The translations under genes were made by a program, and so were the position numbers. Positions 1 through 13,000 of a DNA stretch of 25,739 bases are shown here, piece after piece; position 1 is the stretch's first letter, and every line of letters begins with the position of its first letter. Below the pieces are notes generated by a model. It was given only the letters and a program-made list of their open reading frames with translations, was not told the origin of the DNA and ran no database searches. Source of the DNA: Saccoglossus kowalevskii (taxonomy: Eukaryota > Hemichordata > Enteropneusta > Harrimaniidae); the NCBI RefSeq assembly GCF_000003605.2, contig NW_003146283.1, positions 85,222 through 110,960 on the forward strand, in the 5' to 3' direction.

Positions 1-911
1 TAAAAATAAGTCGGATTTTACTTACATTTCATATAAAAAAAAAAAAAAAGTAAAATTTGTTGAGGAATTATTGCTATAACTGGTGTATAACATGGCCAAG
101 TAAGTTATGTCACGTCGTAACTTTGATGATCGTTTTGAAGCTTTATTTGTTCGCTCATTACTGTAATTGTAAACGTTTTAGAAGTTGATGGTACGAATAA
201 TAAATTACAACAATACGTCAATTAATTACGTGATCGATTTTTTGAAGGAGAATGTTTTTGGAGTGAATAAAATTATGAGATTCGTGAACATAAATCTGGC
301 TTAACGTTTTGAATGCGTTTCCTTCAACGTTTTACAAAACAATTAAATTGCAACAATAATGTATTTGTGTTTGTTTTTAGTCTGCAGCATTTGTATTTCG
401 AGAATGTTTCAAACTCTTCTAAATTGTGAAACATAATGTGTTGATTCCATTAAAAAAAATATTTGCCCTGTGACTGAGCTCACTAATATTCATAATTGTA
501 AATAAGTTCTGTTAATCAATGAAGGAAAGATATGTAAATGATATGCAAATTATTATGCAAATTAGCCCCGGCGCTATGCATTTTTTCTGGGGAGAACCCT
601 GGTGTTGCTTACTGTACATGTTTCCCCTCTGTTGTATGTGTATACATTGTACAGAAAAAAACATTGAATCCACTTGTATTTAATTCTCTATTTTGTTCAT
701 ATTATTTGTTCAGTTTTAAATTAGATTAGGCAGGCCAATTCAACTATAATATTATAATTATGTGAAAATAGTGAAATTAAAACTCAATAAATAAACATTT
801 TGTGTGCATTACCTAATCCGACTCCAGTGTCATATACAGAGTGTGGTAGAATTTGAGCAGGATTCTATTAAACATCAGGGTTGCTAAATAATTGTATTTT
901 TTTTGTTCCAG
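1..911 (+). other. 3' part of an IFT172 intron
   Basis: No exon-like open reading frame resembling IFT172 was found here, so I read it as the end of the intron preceding the first visible exon. The acceptor is a T-rich tract ending in CAG at 909-911. The stretch is AT-rich, with a poly-A run near 37-49 and two octamer words ATGCAAAT at 543-550 and 555-562. The short ORF at 538-729 has no recognisable homology. Confidence 0.7.
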
Positions 912-1056
912 TATATCTTTGAAAGCTATAGATGCAGCTATTAGTTCTCGTCAATGGAACAAGGCTGTACAGATAGTAGAGTTGCAAGATCCGGCCGTAG
1001 CTTCACGATATTATCACAAGATAGCTAAACATTACTCTGGTATTAATGACTATGAG
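912..1056 (+). CDS. IFT172: IFT172 exon (first in window)
   Basis: It begins with the last base of a split codon, then reads [20 protein letters not shown] and ends ...SGINDYE at donor GTCAGT, phase 0. It matches the family segment AI(E/D)AAL.ARQWKKA. The following intron (1057-1708) holds a hydrophobic chance ORF at 1126-1434 and no recognised element. Confidence 0.92.
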
Positions 1057-4000
1057 GTCAGTACAGTTAAAATCAGTTTCAAAGTCAAAAGATAAATTTT
1101 GAAATTTCTGTGAATTACTGTTTTAATGGCAAGTAAAATTTTCTCATATGATACAATGATGCTTGCCATTTTATCAATGTTCCTATATTTTGTGGCTTTT
1201 ACTATTGGGACTATATACCAAACGCGGTCAACATTTGCACTTCTTCTGTGTTCATTTTCAATCTCATTCTCCTATGGGACTGTATATGTGTCATTATCAC
1301 TGGTTCTAGAATTTGATAATTCAGTTATTGATTGCTTTAACCCCAAGCTCTGCTTCCAAACCCCCAAATACTACATCGGGGTGTCGTGTTGGAACCAGAA
1401 GGATTCCAGTTTGTTACAGACATTCACAGAATAAATTTTAATTCTGATTGGCACTGCCACTCAAAAACACTGATAGAATTGTTTTGTTCTTGCACTGTTT
1501 TATAATCACAAGCACACCCGCTCATAACCAAGAGATGAAGAATCATGGTTCACAACCTGAGTACATGTCATTTGAAGATGTCATTGTGGTGACCAAACAA
1601 AGAAAAGATCAGGGTTACACAAACTTCAATTCTGTTACATTTTAATGTTGCATACATGTACCTTAATACAAAGTAGTAATTTTTGTTATAATACGTTTGT
1701 TTTTTCAGACTGCTGAGAAATACTATGTAAGAGCTGATATGCCAAGGGAAGCCATTGATATGTACACAACTGCTGGTAAATGGGAAGCAGCTCACAGAGT
1801 AAGTACAAATATTCATGTAAATATTAACAATGGTGATACTATTTGATGCATTTACTGGCCAAAAACACATTGAGTTTTTGCACTATGACTGTTTGATAGT
1901 CTAAGAGTACTATCAATTTTTCTAAAAAATACTAAATACTTCTACTTCGTTAACTGCCATATACTAAACTATTTCTTAGATAAATTTAAGAGTTCTCAGA
2001 GACGATTTCTCAGCACCAAACAAATACATTATAGTAATACTGAATACTGGTAATAAGTCAGTAGTAAGTTGTTATTATTATTATTATTAAAGTATGGTGC
2101 CAGGGATCAGTCATGTAAAACAAATCTGTCTCACTATGGTCTAATTCAAGCTCATGTTTTAATTAGTAAATTAGGCAACTTTCACTGATTAGCGAAAATA
2201 GTGAAATAAAAAAATGAAATATTGCATTTTCCAGTAATTGTGGTTTTATTTTAATCTAAATGTTTGTTTTATTCATTATTAGCTTGCAATTACTTGTATG
2301 AAGCCAGAAGATGTAGCTGTGTTGTACATCACGCAGGCACAACAAATGGAATCACAGGGCAAATTTAGAGAAGCAGAAAGGTATGCTTTCCCACTTATCA
2401 TGCAGGCATCTAGAATACCCTGGTTGTACTGGGCCAGCTAACAAAATCCATACTCTATGCTGTGTATATGTCATTTCACTAATTTAAGGTATTGTTTTCT
2501 GCCAATTATAGACATCTATTGATAACAGACACAGTATTCTATTCTGGTCCGAATTCACTGTCAATGGTTGCCGGGGTATTTATGATAATCTTTGGTACAG
2601 CATGGCATTCATGTAACATGTCATTATTTTCACATTGGCACCACATATTTATTGCATTAGGGTTGTGTATTTATAGCTTTTTTTGTCATCTATTGATCAC
2701 ATGTGGGTCACCTGAAAATTAATTTTTTTTTTATTGAAAAATAAAATTACTATGGCTAAGCTTGACTATTTGATCTCAGTGTACTGCCATAAAATGCACG
2801 TTCAAAATGTATGATATGTGTGCAACCATTTGGTGTTGTTAATGCCACAAATGAGCATGAATGAGTGATCATTGGGCGATGCAAAAATGATACATATGCC
2901 AATGTGAAGGATTATATGTCATATAATTTTTTCTTAGACTGTACATTACTGTTGAAGAGCCGGACATGGCTATTACTATGTATAAGAAACAGCGCCAATA
3001 TGACCACATGGTACGCCTGGTAAAACATTACCACCCAGATCTTCTTGGAGATACGCACCTGCATTTAGCCAAGGTGAGACTTCATATCTTGATTCAAGAA
3101 TATAAACAATATAAAGATTGAAATAAGTACTGTATTGCATGAATAAATAATTATTATTAGAAGTGGCTCAATTGTTGAAAGAAAAACTCTACATTTGATG
3201 AGATTGAATTATTTAGTAGGTTTCAGTTGGTAGTAATGTGATTGCAGAATTAAAGATGTAACTGGAGTAATTTCAAACGGAGAAAACATGAAAACTCCAA
3301 AAAATCTAATTTAAAATGAATAAGAAGAAACTACTGAGTGGATTGATAGCATCAGAATTTCTAAACAAAAATAAAAACATATCAATTTAGCAGAAAGTAA
3401 AAGGATTTTACAGTATGTTAGGTTAAAAAAAACTATCTGTAATATAAATGTCAACTTTTGAACTTGAAATGCTATTTGAAGTACGTTTCTAACATATTTA
3501 ATTTATGTTTGACAGGAGCTTGAGAGTGAGACAAGTCTAAGACAAGCTGAGCATCATTACACAGAAGCTGGTGACTGGAAAGCTGCAGTTAATATGTACA
3601 GAGTGCATGACATGTGGGATGAATCCTATAGGGTTAGTATTCAAGCACACATATATTTTACAGCAAGTTTTAGAAGTATTGGAAAAGCAAGCTGGAAACT
3701 AGCTTGTGAATTGGCTGGCAGCTTGGGATTCATGTTTTATATATCGTAGAATGGTGTATAAATTGGTAGAAAAACTGAAAACATTGATTCCAGAGATTCA
3801 AGAAAATATTCTCACAGAATTAATTTAAAAAAGCATTTACAGGTTTACCTTATTTACTTGTATGTGTGTACTGGTAGTATTAGCTTCACTTACGATTAAC
3901 TCGTTGTCTTTGCAATCTGGTCATCACTGACTTGTCCCTGATATATTTACCTGTAAATATCATGTCACATGTCACGTTGGGTTTGCCTCACTCATGCTTA

Positions 4001-7000
4001 GTACCATTGTCAGATATACATTTAATATAATCCTAATCTACTTGCAGGTAGCCAAGGCCCATGGTGGAGTGACTGCAGCAAAACAGGTCGCCTATCTATG
4101 GGCTAAAAACCTGGGAGGAGATTCTGCTGTCAAATTACTCAATAGGTTTGGGTTATTGGAAGCTGCTATTGATTATGCTGCTGAAAATTGGTAAGTTGGA
4201 TACACAAACAGGGATTGAATATTATTATTCAGGGGTGGAGTGACTGCAGCAAAACAGGTAGCCTATCTATGGGCTAAAAACCTGGGAGGAGATTCTGCTG
4301 TCAAATTACTCAATAGGTTTGGGTTATTGGAAGCTGCTATTGATTATGCTGCTGAAAATTGGTAAGTTGGATACACAAACAGGGATTGAATATTATTATT
4401 CAGGGAAACCTATAACACCTCTGTAATTCAATAATAATAATTGTAGGTCACTTGCTGTTCGGTTTATAAACATTTCATCATTAACTCTTAGTTAATTACT
4501 TTGTGTGTTTCAGTGCATTTGATTTTGCGTTTGACTTAGCCAAATCTGGCATGAAGAACAAGATGCCAGATATCCAGTTGAAACATGCTATGTATCTGGA
4601 AGATGAAGGAAAGTTTGCTTTAGCAGAAGCTGAGTTCATTAAAGCTAGCAAACCTAAGGAAGCTGTACTAATGTGAGTACCGGTAGTAGTTATTCTATTG
4701 CAATCTATGAAGTGTATGAAGTGATTTGATAATTACAGACTAACAGCATACTATGTGAAGTATAAGGCCCAAACAATTGGAACCTAGCGTTTCTGGTTTA
4801 AGTTGATCAGAAACATGTTTGTTATCAAACGTATATCAACATCAGGCTAGTGTGATTTCTTGTGTAATCATCGTAAACCATGTTATAATCATTGTTTACA
4901 TTGTCTCTGACTTTCTTCGAGTCAGCGTGTGTTACATGTGGCTCATTTAATTAAAAATTTAAATGTTGTTGCTATCCTATTGTCAAAGTGCACTGTATTC
5001 CAGTACACCATGTATTGGTGTCATGTCTCACTACTTATCTTGTTATGATTGATAGGTACGTACACAACCAAGACTGGGATTCAGCACAACGAGTGGCAGA
5101 ACAATATGATCCAGACAGCGTCTCTGATGTGTTAGTAGGACAAGCAAGATTTGCATTTGAACAGAAGGAATTCCAGAAAGCTGAGGCATTTTTATTACGT
5201 GCACAACGTCCTGAACTGGCAATCAAGTACTATAAGGTTAGATGAGCTTGATATTTTTTAGGTTGTTTTATTTAATGAATGACTAGAATGATCTCATTCA
5301 TACATTTAGGGTTGACTGATACTATTGCACACTTGCCATGATTTTTTTTAAATACATTTTACACAGAGCTTTTGACTTGGCACACTTTATAAAGCCACTA
5401 AATTAAATCAATGTGAACATGTAAAATAACAAAAGATCTCATTGTTTGATCTTCTAATACCCAGTGAATATGCTCAAAATATCAAAATAGTGACAATAAA
5501 AGGTTTTAGAGTAGTATATCATTTTGATCTTGTGTTTTCATTTCTGTAGAATGCAGAAATGTGGCAAGATGCCCTGAGAGTGTGTAAAGAATACATACCA
5601 AATAAATTAGAAGCTTTACAAGACGAGTATGAAAGAGAAGTTTTATCAAGAGGAACAAAGTAAGATTGTTTATTTAATTTTTCTGTCTTTCCAGTCATGT
5701 TCCTTTCAGATTATTAGATGTTACATTACTTCATTGCCATTATAATAAATATATATCATCTACAATACTGTAAAAGACTTTTCGCTGAAAATACTTTTTC
5801 TGCATTTTGTATGGAATTCCAAGCAAAAATAAAGTATTTTACAGTATTTTGAAAGATAAACTCACCACCCATGCTTACTAGTGAAAAAGAAAAGACAATG
5901 ATAGTGTTAAAATGATTTTACTATAGTCATAAACTTCCTCATAATGAAGCCACTCTGCAGTCGGGAAGTCAACTCAGGGGGTTGTACGTGTATAATGTAC
6001 AGTATCTAATTGCACTGTTGTATGGACGTTAATATTAACCTAATATTATGTGTTTATCACCACAGAGGAGCAGAATCACTGATTAGCCAAGCTAGAGAAT
6101 GGGAAGCATCTGGTGAATATACTAGAGCCATCGATTGTTACCTGAAAGTCACTCCTAAACAAACATCAGATGGTCATCTACTAGAACAAAGCTGGACTAA
6201 GGTAGTTAATTCCTTCCATCCTATGACAGGAATAAAATTCCTGTCATAAAAATAAAAAAAAAATTAAAAGGAGATTTTGTAGGAGATTGGCTAGATGATC
6301 CAGCTGAATGCTTTGATGCAATTTAAAATTAAAATAAATAATTCTTTCATAATTTTAATCAGTGCAAGGCACTTTCAGAAGTCTTGGCCTTGGGTGCCTT
6401 TAAAAAACACATACATCCTATGTATTGTAGATCACCACAACAATGATATTCTAAAAATTGATTCAAAATATTGTCCAGATTGCAATGTCAATTGTTTGTA
6501 TGAAGTTCTTTACATTTTGTGATACTGTGAAAGGATTAATTATTCACTGGGTTTTAATTTTGCTTATTTCGCCGATTAAAAAATGCACTAAATCAAAACC
6601 CAGTGAATATGTAAAATTTAGCATAGAACACATTATCTAAATGATAAAACCGTGAATTTAAAATCCACTGAATATGCCTGAAATGGTAAATCATGAAAAT
6701 TTAAATCCATTGAAAACTAGTCATTTTACAGTAGTGCTTACAAATACAAACTCTCGTTACTATCTTGTACAGGCTGCAGAGTTGTCAGCCAAATTCATGG
6801 GAGTGCGCAAAGCCATGGAAGTCACTAAGTTAGTTTGTCCAAGACTGATAGAGGTGGGAAGATTCAGTGCTGCAGCTGAATTGTATCTGAGTGCTGACAT
6901 GATTAAAGAAGCCATAGAAACATTCATTGAAGGAGAAGAGTGGGATAAAGCTAAGAGAGTTGCCAAGGAAATGGATCCCAGATATGAGAGATATGTTGAT

Positions 7001-10000
7001 GAGAAATATAAAGAATTTCTCAAGGATCAAGGAAAAGCTGAATCGGTATGATTTATTTAGTCTCATTCCCTGCTTCCAACACTGTTTCACATTTTTTTTT
7101 CATAAAAATCTCATTGTACATTCTTTCTAGAAAGTATGTGCAGATTGAAAGGAGTCTGATTGACACAAGGCCTGCTGACACCATTTTTTCCCCTTTAATT
7201 CTCTAACTAGGTGTTGTGTAGGTGTTTCAGCAGGAGATGTGTTAATCATAAAAAAAAACAAAAAAAAAAACAGTTTTATGGTTAAAGAGAAACTTTAAAG
7301 TTTATAATATAATATACACCATGTTTACTTGAAGTATGTAGTATTTACTGGTACATCTCATTTTGGTCATGAAAACTGCTGAATCTTGTGCACATGTTTC
7401 CTCACCACAATGGTGCTGAGAATTCCAAGTGATTCAATATTATAATTCATATTTTGTTAAACCAGCTGATTGCTGTTGATGTTATCGCTGCACTGGACAT
7501 GTATGTGAACCGTGGACAATGGGACAAGTGTATTGAAAATGCAGAGAAACAAGGATATAAAGTCTTGCATAAATACGTAGCTCTGTACGCAACTCATTTG
7601 ATTAAAGAAAACAATATCCAGAAGGCTTTGGATTTGTATGTGAGTCATGGAGCTCCGGCTAACCAACAGGTAAGTTCTTTTATGTCATTACACAATGACA
7701 GAGCTGTGTCTATGGTCAAAATATTTGTATGATCTAGTTTAAAGCGCGGTGTTCGTCGTGCAGCGCGTGTTCGAATTTCATGTAAATAAACAATGTATTT
7801 TACACATGTTGTATACGTCGTTATGAGTCCCATATCGAATAGAACGTGGTGCGATGACCTTTAAAATAAGTCCAGCTGTCATTGAAGTCGAGCAGCGATA
7901 TTCATATTGTTGATTGTCCGTTCTCGGTGTCAACTTTACATTTTCAACTTCTTTGTAAAAAACTATTAGTCATGTAGCTTTGATATTTTCAGGAAGGTAC
8001 CTTGGGTGGTTCTTTCTACAATCACTTCTTTAATTGTTGTAAAACTTCTTTCAGATTAATTCATTTTGTGACGATATTTTCAATCCAACTCTTTTATACC
8101 AGTATTGTGGATCAGATTATTTTCAGACTAGGCCTCACAAACTATATCAGTCGACAGTATAGTTTAGGCTGAGAAAAAAAATATCTCTGTTTCTCGTTTC
8201 CGCGCGCATCATTTTGAACTATGCGCCTCAGACGTTTTTTTCCTTCTAGAGCATTCCAAAATGCGTTTGTACTCGCACTTGTCTCAAATTTCCCCTGTTT
8301 TAGCCTCGCTGCATCATTTTGAAATTTACATGAAACAAGAAACAGAGAATTTTTTTCCTAGCCTGTTATGCTTCTTCTAGGACAAATAATGTGTACCACT
8401 GGCAATATGGTATTTGTTGCATAAGACCCGTGGTTAGATTCCTACCTGGAGTCGAACGCCAAAAAAGAGGTCATTTCCTCTACTGGGAGAGTACTAGATG
8501 TGTAATAATGCATATTTATCATACATATACATATCATTTTGTATTTAATTTTATCAAATATGGATGTCAAGTAGGTTTGAATCCAACTACAAGTACTTCG
8601 GTTCTCAGGAATGACTGGGAAAATTTCAATCAAACTGTATTATTTTGTTTGTTCAATTCAAAGTGGCTCCTGGTGGCCAGTCTTTTTCTTTCAGTATGTC
8701 CCTGCCTACATGTATTTCTCTGAATTAATATAACTGTATCTAACCTTTACCTTTAAGCTTAACCCAAGTGACTTTGTTTGATTCAAAATATCCAATTCCC
8801 TAAAATTATTCACAGTACCATGTCATTCTCAAGTGTAATGTGTTAATAAATATTAACATTGATTTGTCATACACTGATCTTATACATTAATTACTCCAAT
8901 CATTGTGAACATAAATAATCAGTATATGGTGTGTACATTGTAATCCTGTTTCAGTCAGATCCTTCAAATATTACTTTGTATAATTTCTGAAGTGTCCCCG
9001 CTTGGCATAATTTATTGTTAACACAGATAGCTGTCTGTTCAATGCTATATTCATGCTATATTCTACAAATGAAAAACATTCATTCGGCAGTGTGCATAGA
9101 CTTTACTTTAGATTGTTTTCAAATTGTTAGTACTATAGGGTGTCTTTTTAGTCCCCGTTCGAATGCAGTTCGAAAACGAGGACTTATGTTTTGATCTCCA
9201 TGTGTCCATGCGTGTGTGCGTCCGTCCGTCCGGACCTGCATCTTAGAAATGCCTGGACCAATCACAATCAAACTTCACACATACATCATACATGATATTA
9301 TACATATGCACGTCAATTTCTTTCACGATCTGATTCAAGATGGCCGAATGGCAGCCATTTTTGTGCTAAAAATAAAACATTTTTCAGCTGTTTACAGATG
9401 GGTCTTGTTCAAACCTTGTATATATGTTGGACATTATAGGACCTTGATGCACATCATTTTGTTTTACGATCTGATTCAAGGTGGCCGAATGGCGGCCATT
9501 TTTGTGCAAAAAAAATCCTAAAAATCAAGCATTTCTCGGCTGTTTACAGATGGATTCTGTGGTATATACATTAGACACTATGGGACCTTGATGCAAATAA
9601 TTTTGTTTTTCAGATAAGATTCAAAATGGCCGACTGGCGGCCATTTTGTTTTAATGAATGTGGTTCTCATGCCATATCTCTGACTTGCTTTCACTGATTA
9701 TTTTCAAATATTAAATATTCATTATACATCATGTCATAGATGTAGATGTCACCAGATATATTGGTTTGACGATCCTATTCAAAATGGCCAAATGGTGGTC
9801 ATTTTTGTGCTAATAATCATCAAATATCAAGCATTTCTGGCATTTATGGATCGATTTCGTTCAAACTTGGTACATACATTAGACATTACAGGTTCTTGAT
9901 GCACGTCATTTTATTTTTCAGATTGGTTTCAAAATGGCTGACTGGCGGCCATTTTGTTTTAATGAATGGGCTTTTAGACCCATATTTCCGACTTGTTTTG

Positions 10001-13000
10001 ACTGATTATATATTCAAATTTTATATATTCATTATACATCATGTCATATATATATACATGTATTCAAAATGGCTGATTTTGAATGCTGTTCCAGAGCAAT
10101 ATCTCTCAATATGGACAAGTACTTGTTTGACGATCAGATACAAATGTCAATCATTTTAATATTAAAAAATCATATTCCTGACATGATTATATTCCAGCTA
10201 TATTACTATAAACAAAACTATATATCTTAAATTTGATAACTAACAGGAACTGTGGCATGCATGGCTTGTTTTATCTTGTATGCTTTCAATTTTTTTCTAT
10301 TTATAGAACTTTAATATCTACAAGCGTATCTGCATGGAGCTGTTTTCAGCACCGGACACAGACAAACCTGAAACATACAAAATATGGGCTGGTCTCCGAG
10401 ATATGCTGTTGGATTTGGTAAGTTTCTTTTATTCTACCTGAATATTATGTCTTCCTTGGATCAGAATTGTATGTGTAAAACTAAGGTACAGTAAACATGT
10501 GTGAACTGGAAATCTTATATAAAAAATGCTCTCTATAAAGCCAATCAAATTTTCTCTGTTCACTCAGTTTTCACTGTTGCTGTGAAATCAATTTTCAATT
10601 GCAATAAGTCAGTAGTTTTACTAATCAATTTTTTTTTTCTTTTCAGACTGAGAATTTAGCAAAGTCATCTGAAGCCAAGAGCCCACAGCATGAAGAATTT
10701 GAGACGTTGTTGCTGATAGCGCATTATTATGCATGCAGATCGGCATGTCTTGGTCAACAGGCTTTGGTTAGTACTGTAACTTATGGGGAGAGTTTGAGGA
10801 AACTGCAACATATTATGAACAAACTTATTGTAAGACAACAAGTCACAGTAGTTATCACTAAATATTGCCATCAAATTATAATACCGTTATTGCAAAAATA
10901 CAAGGTTACAGATGTAGATGTCAAAAATAAGAACAGGGTAAAAAACACTGAGTTCTGTGCTACTGTGCACTTATTGCATGCATGACTGGTAAATTAGTCA
11001 ATACTGATCAATCATCAGGCCATTGTTGCTCCTAAAATAAATCTGTATGAAGAATGTAAACAGTAATCATGAAAATAGACCAAATAAATACATAATTATA
11101 TAGTGAGTTTGGTGTGAGGCCGACCTTCCTGATACAGTGATGCTAATTTGACCCAGTATTCAAATTGTAATACTGTGGAATATTTTATTTTCGCTGGAAT
11201 TTATTTTCGCTGAAAAGGCTTTTAGGCTTGGAATTTATTTTCACTGATTTTTGATGAGATTAATGTAAAATATAGGAAAAAATGTATATTCGCTGGATTG
11301 TATTTTCACGGAATCATCCCTTCAGCGAAAAATAGCGAAAATAAATTCCAAGCGAAAATAAAGTATTCTACAGTACATGTTTTGGACTTCTGTGTACAGA
11401 ACACAAAGAGAGGCTATGTCATGCCAATGTCTGTATGTATGCGTGGATGGATAGATGGATTTATCAATCCTTGTTTCACCTATATCTCAACAACCACTGG
11501 ATGGTTTGGCATTTAATTTTGTTGTCAAATACTTTGTGATGAACTCAGGCCTGATTAGATTATGGTACAAATCTATGCATATTAATTATAATAATAATTA
11601 TATAATAATTTGCATTTATATAATAATTATAATAATTTGCATCGTAATTAACTAACTTCAGCATCTTAATAGTAGTTTGTAGTAGTTTGCTCAAATTAGT
11701 TAAAACTTAGTATATGGATATTTTTTGTGTAGTTGAATGTTGAATACAACCTAATAATTAATCTGTGTGTGTTAATTTTTGCATACTAATTAACTGCTTT
11801 CTGAATATTTTGTTAATATCAGTTTGGTCAATTGTGCATGTTTTGTAATTGAATGCCTAACGCTAATTAATTAAACCGCATAATGTTAATTAGCTAATTT
11901 GTAGAGTCAAATAAATCAGCTTTAAAATAATCTATAAGCAACAGAAGTGGTTGTATGTCATCAGTTGTTGGTATTAAATATATTGAATTTATTTCACATG
12001 GCAGCTCTTTATATCATCTCTAGTTTATCAATATTTATGCATATAGTACTGTGATTAGTGAGGAGTATACTCTGCATAATACCTTAAAATCTGTATTAGA
12101 AGCTGCATTACTTACAGAAGTTGTACCCATTCTTTTTGAATAATTGAGAACCACAAAAATTCATCATTTCTCATAGAAGTCTCAAATTTAATTAATTGGA
12201 ATTATATTTTTGGGTATGTAGCTTAACAATAATATAAATTCATTTTTCATTTCCTACAGGAGACACTGTCTGCTAAATTGTCTATATCTTTATTACGTCA
12301 TACTGAAATCATTCCAGCGGATAAAGCGTTCTATGAAGCAGGCATTGCAGCTAAAAGAGAAGGATTGGACAACATGGCATTTGTGTTTCTCAATAGATAC
12401 TTGGACTTGACTGAGGTGAGAATGGACTTGTAAATAATTGAAAGTAATAAACATACAGTAGACTATCCACTCCCCCATTCTTCCCTGTGTTGTATATGTC
12501 ATATACATACACACACAACATTCCCCCATCAGAAATAATGGTCCATCCCTACATTGTTGTTTCATGTAATTTTCAATTCCATATGTGTATCGTATTTTCT
12601 CTTAGTAGTGCATGCACTCAACTATTGACAAAAATGAGTAGGTGGTCAAAATAAGTTGTTTTTAAATTTTCTCGCATACAAAAATTACATGTGATTCAGC
12701 TGGAGATGTGCTTTTTAAAGATCAAATATACCAGTTCACGCATTGTTCACCCAAAGTGCTGGTAAAAGAGAAGATTTTCTAAAATTAAGAACATGGATTT
12801 ATTTTGACCTTTTCAGTTTCCAGTAGTATCAAAATATTTAATATAACAGTAAATCAGCACAAGGTATTGCTCTGCATGCAGTCCACACAGTGATGACATG
12901 ATGTATATAATATATACATTGAAAAGAAGGTTATTATGCCAATGGTTCATTCCCCAGTGTGTTCAGAGATAGACAATATTAGTCTAGCTGAGTTTTATAA

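Larger units (their letters stand above)
7670..10306 (+). other. Long IFT172 intron (2637 bp) rich in repeats
   Basis: It holds a short GC-rich patch at 7743-7770 (GCGCGG, GCAGCGCGTG), an inverted-repeat element at 8166-8364, a stem-loop at 9151-9183, and a run of six related segments between 9337 and 10085. The ORFs at 8391-8723, 9216-9521 and 9896-10159 are repeat-derived or chance ORFs with no recognised product. Confidence 0.75.
10767..12259 (+). other. IFT172 intron (1493 bp) with MITEs and AT-rich simple repeats
   Basis: It holds a 205-bp inverted-repeat element (11171-11375), a stretch at 11400-11520 with the words CCACTGGATGGTTTGGCATT and GGATGGATAGATGG that looks repeat-derived, a TAATAAT/TTGCAT simple repeat at 11585-11645, and a truncated second copy of the MITE that also lies in the 3' UTR (12081-12178). 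Confidence 0.7.

Noticed and set aside
1126-1434. Hydrophobic 102-aa ORF in an IFT172 intron
   Set aside because: It lies wholly within an intron bounded by good splice sites and shows no family resemblance; T-rich DNA gives hydrophobic translations by chance.
8435-8592. tRNA-like B-box words (GTCGAACGCC region and GGTTTGAATCC), possible tRNA-derived SINE
   Set aside because: I could not find a matching A box, cloverleaf or poly-A tail at the proper distances.
8391-8723. 110-aa ORF in the long intron
   Set aside because: Unrecognisable composition in a repeat-rich intron, with no splice context.
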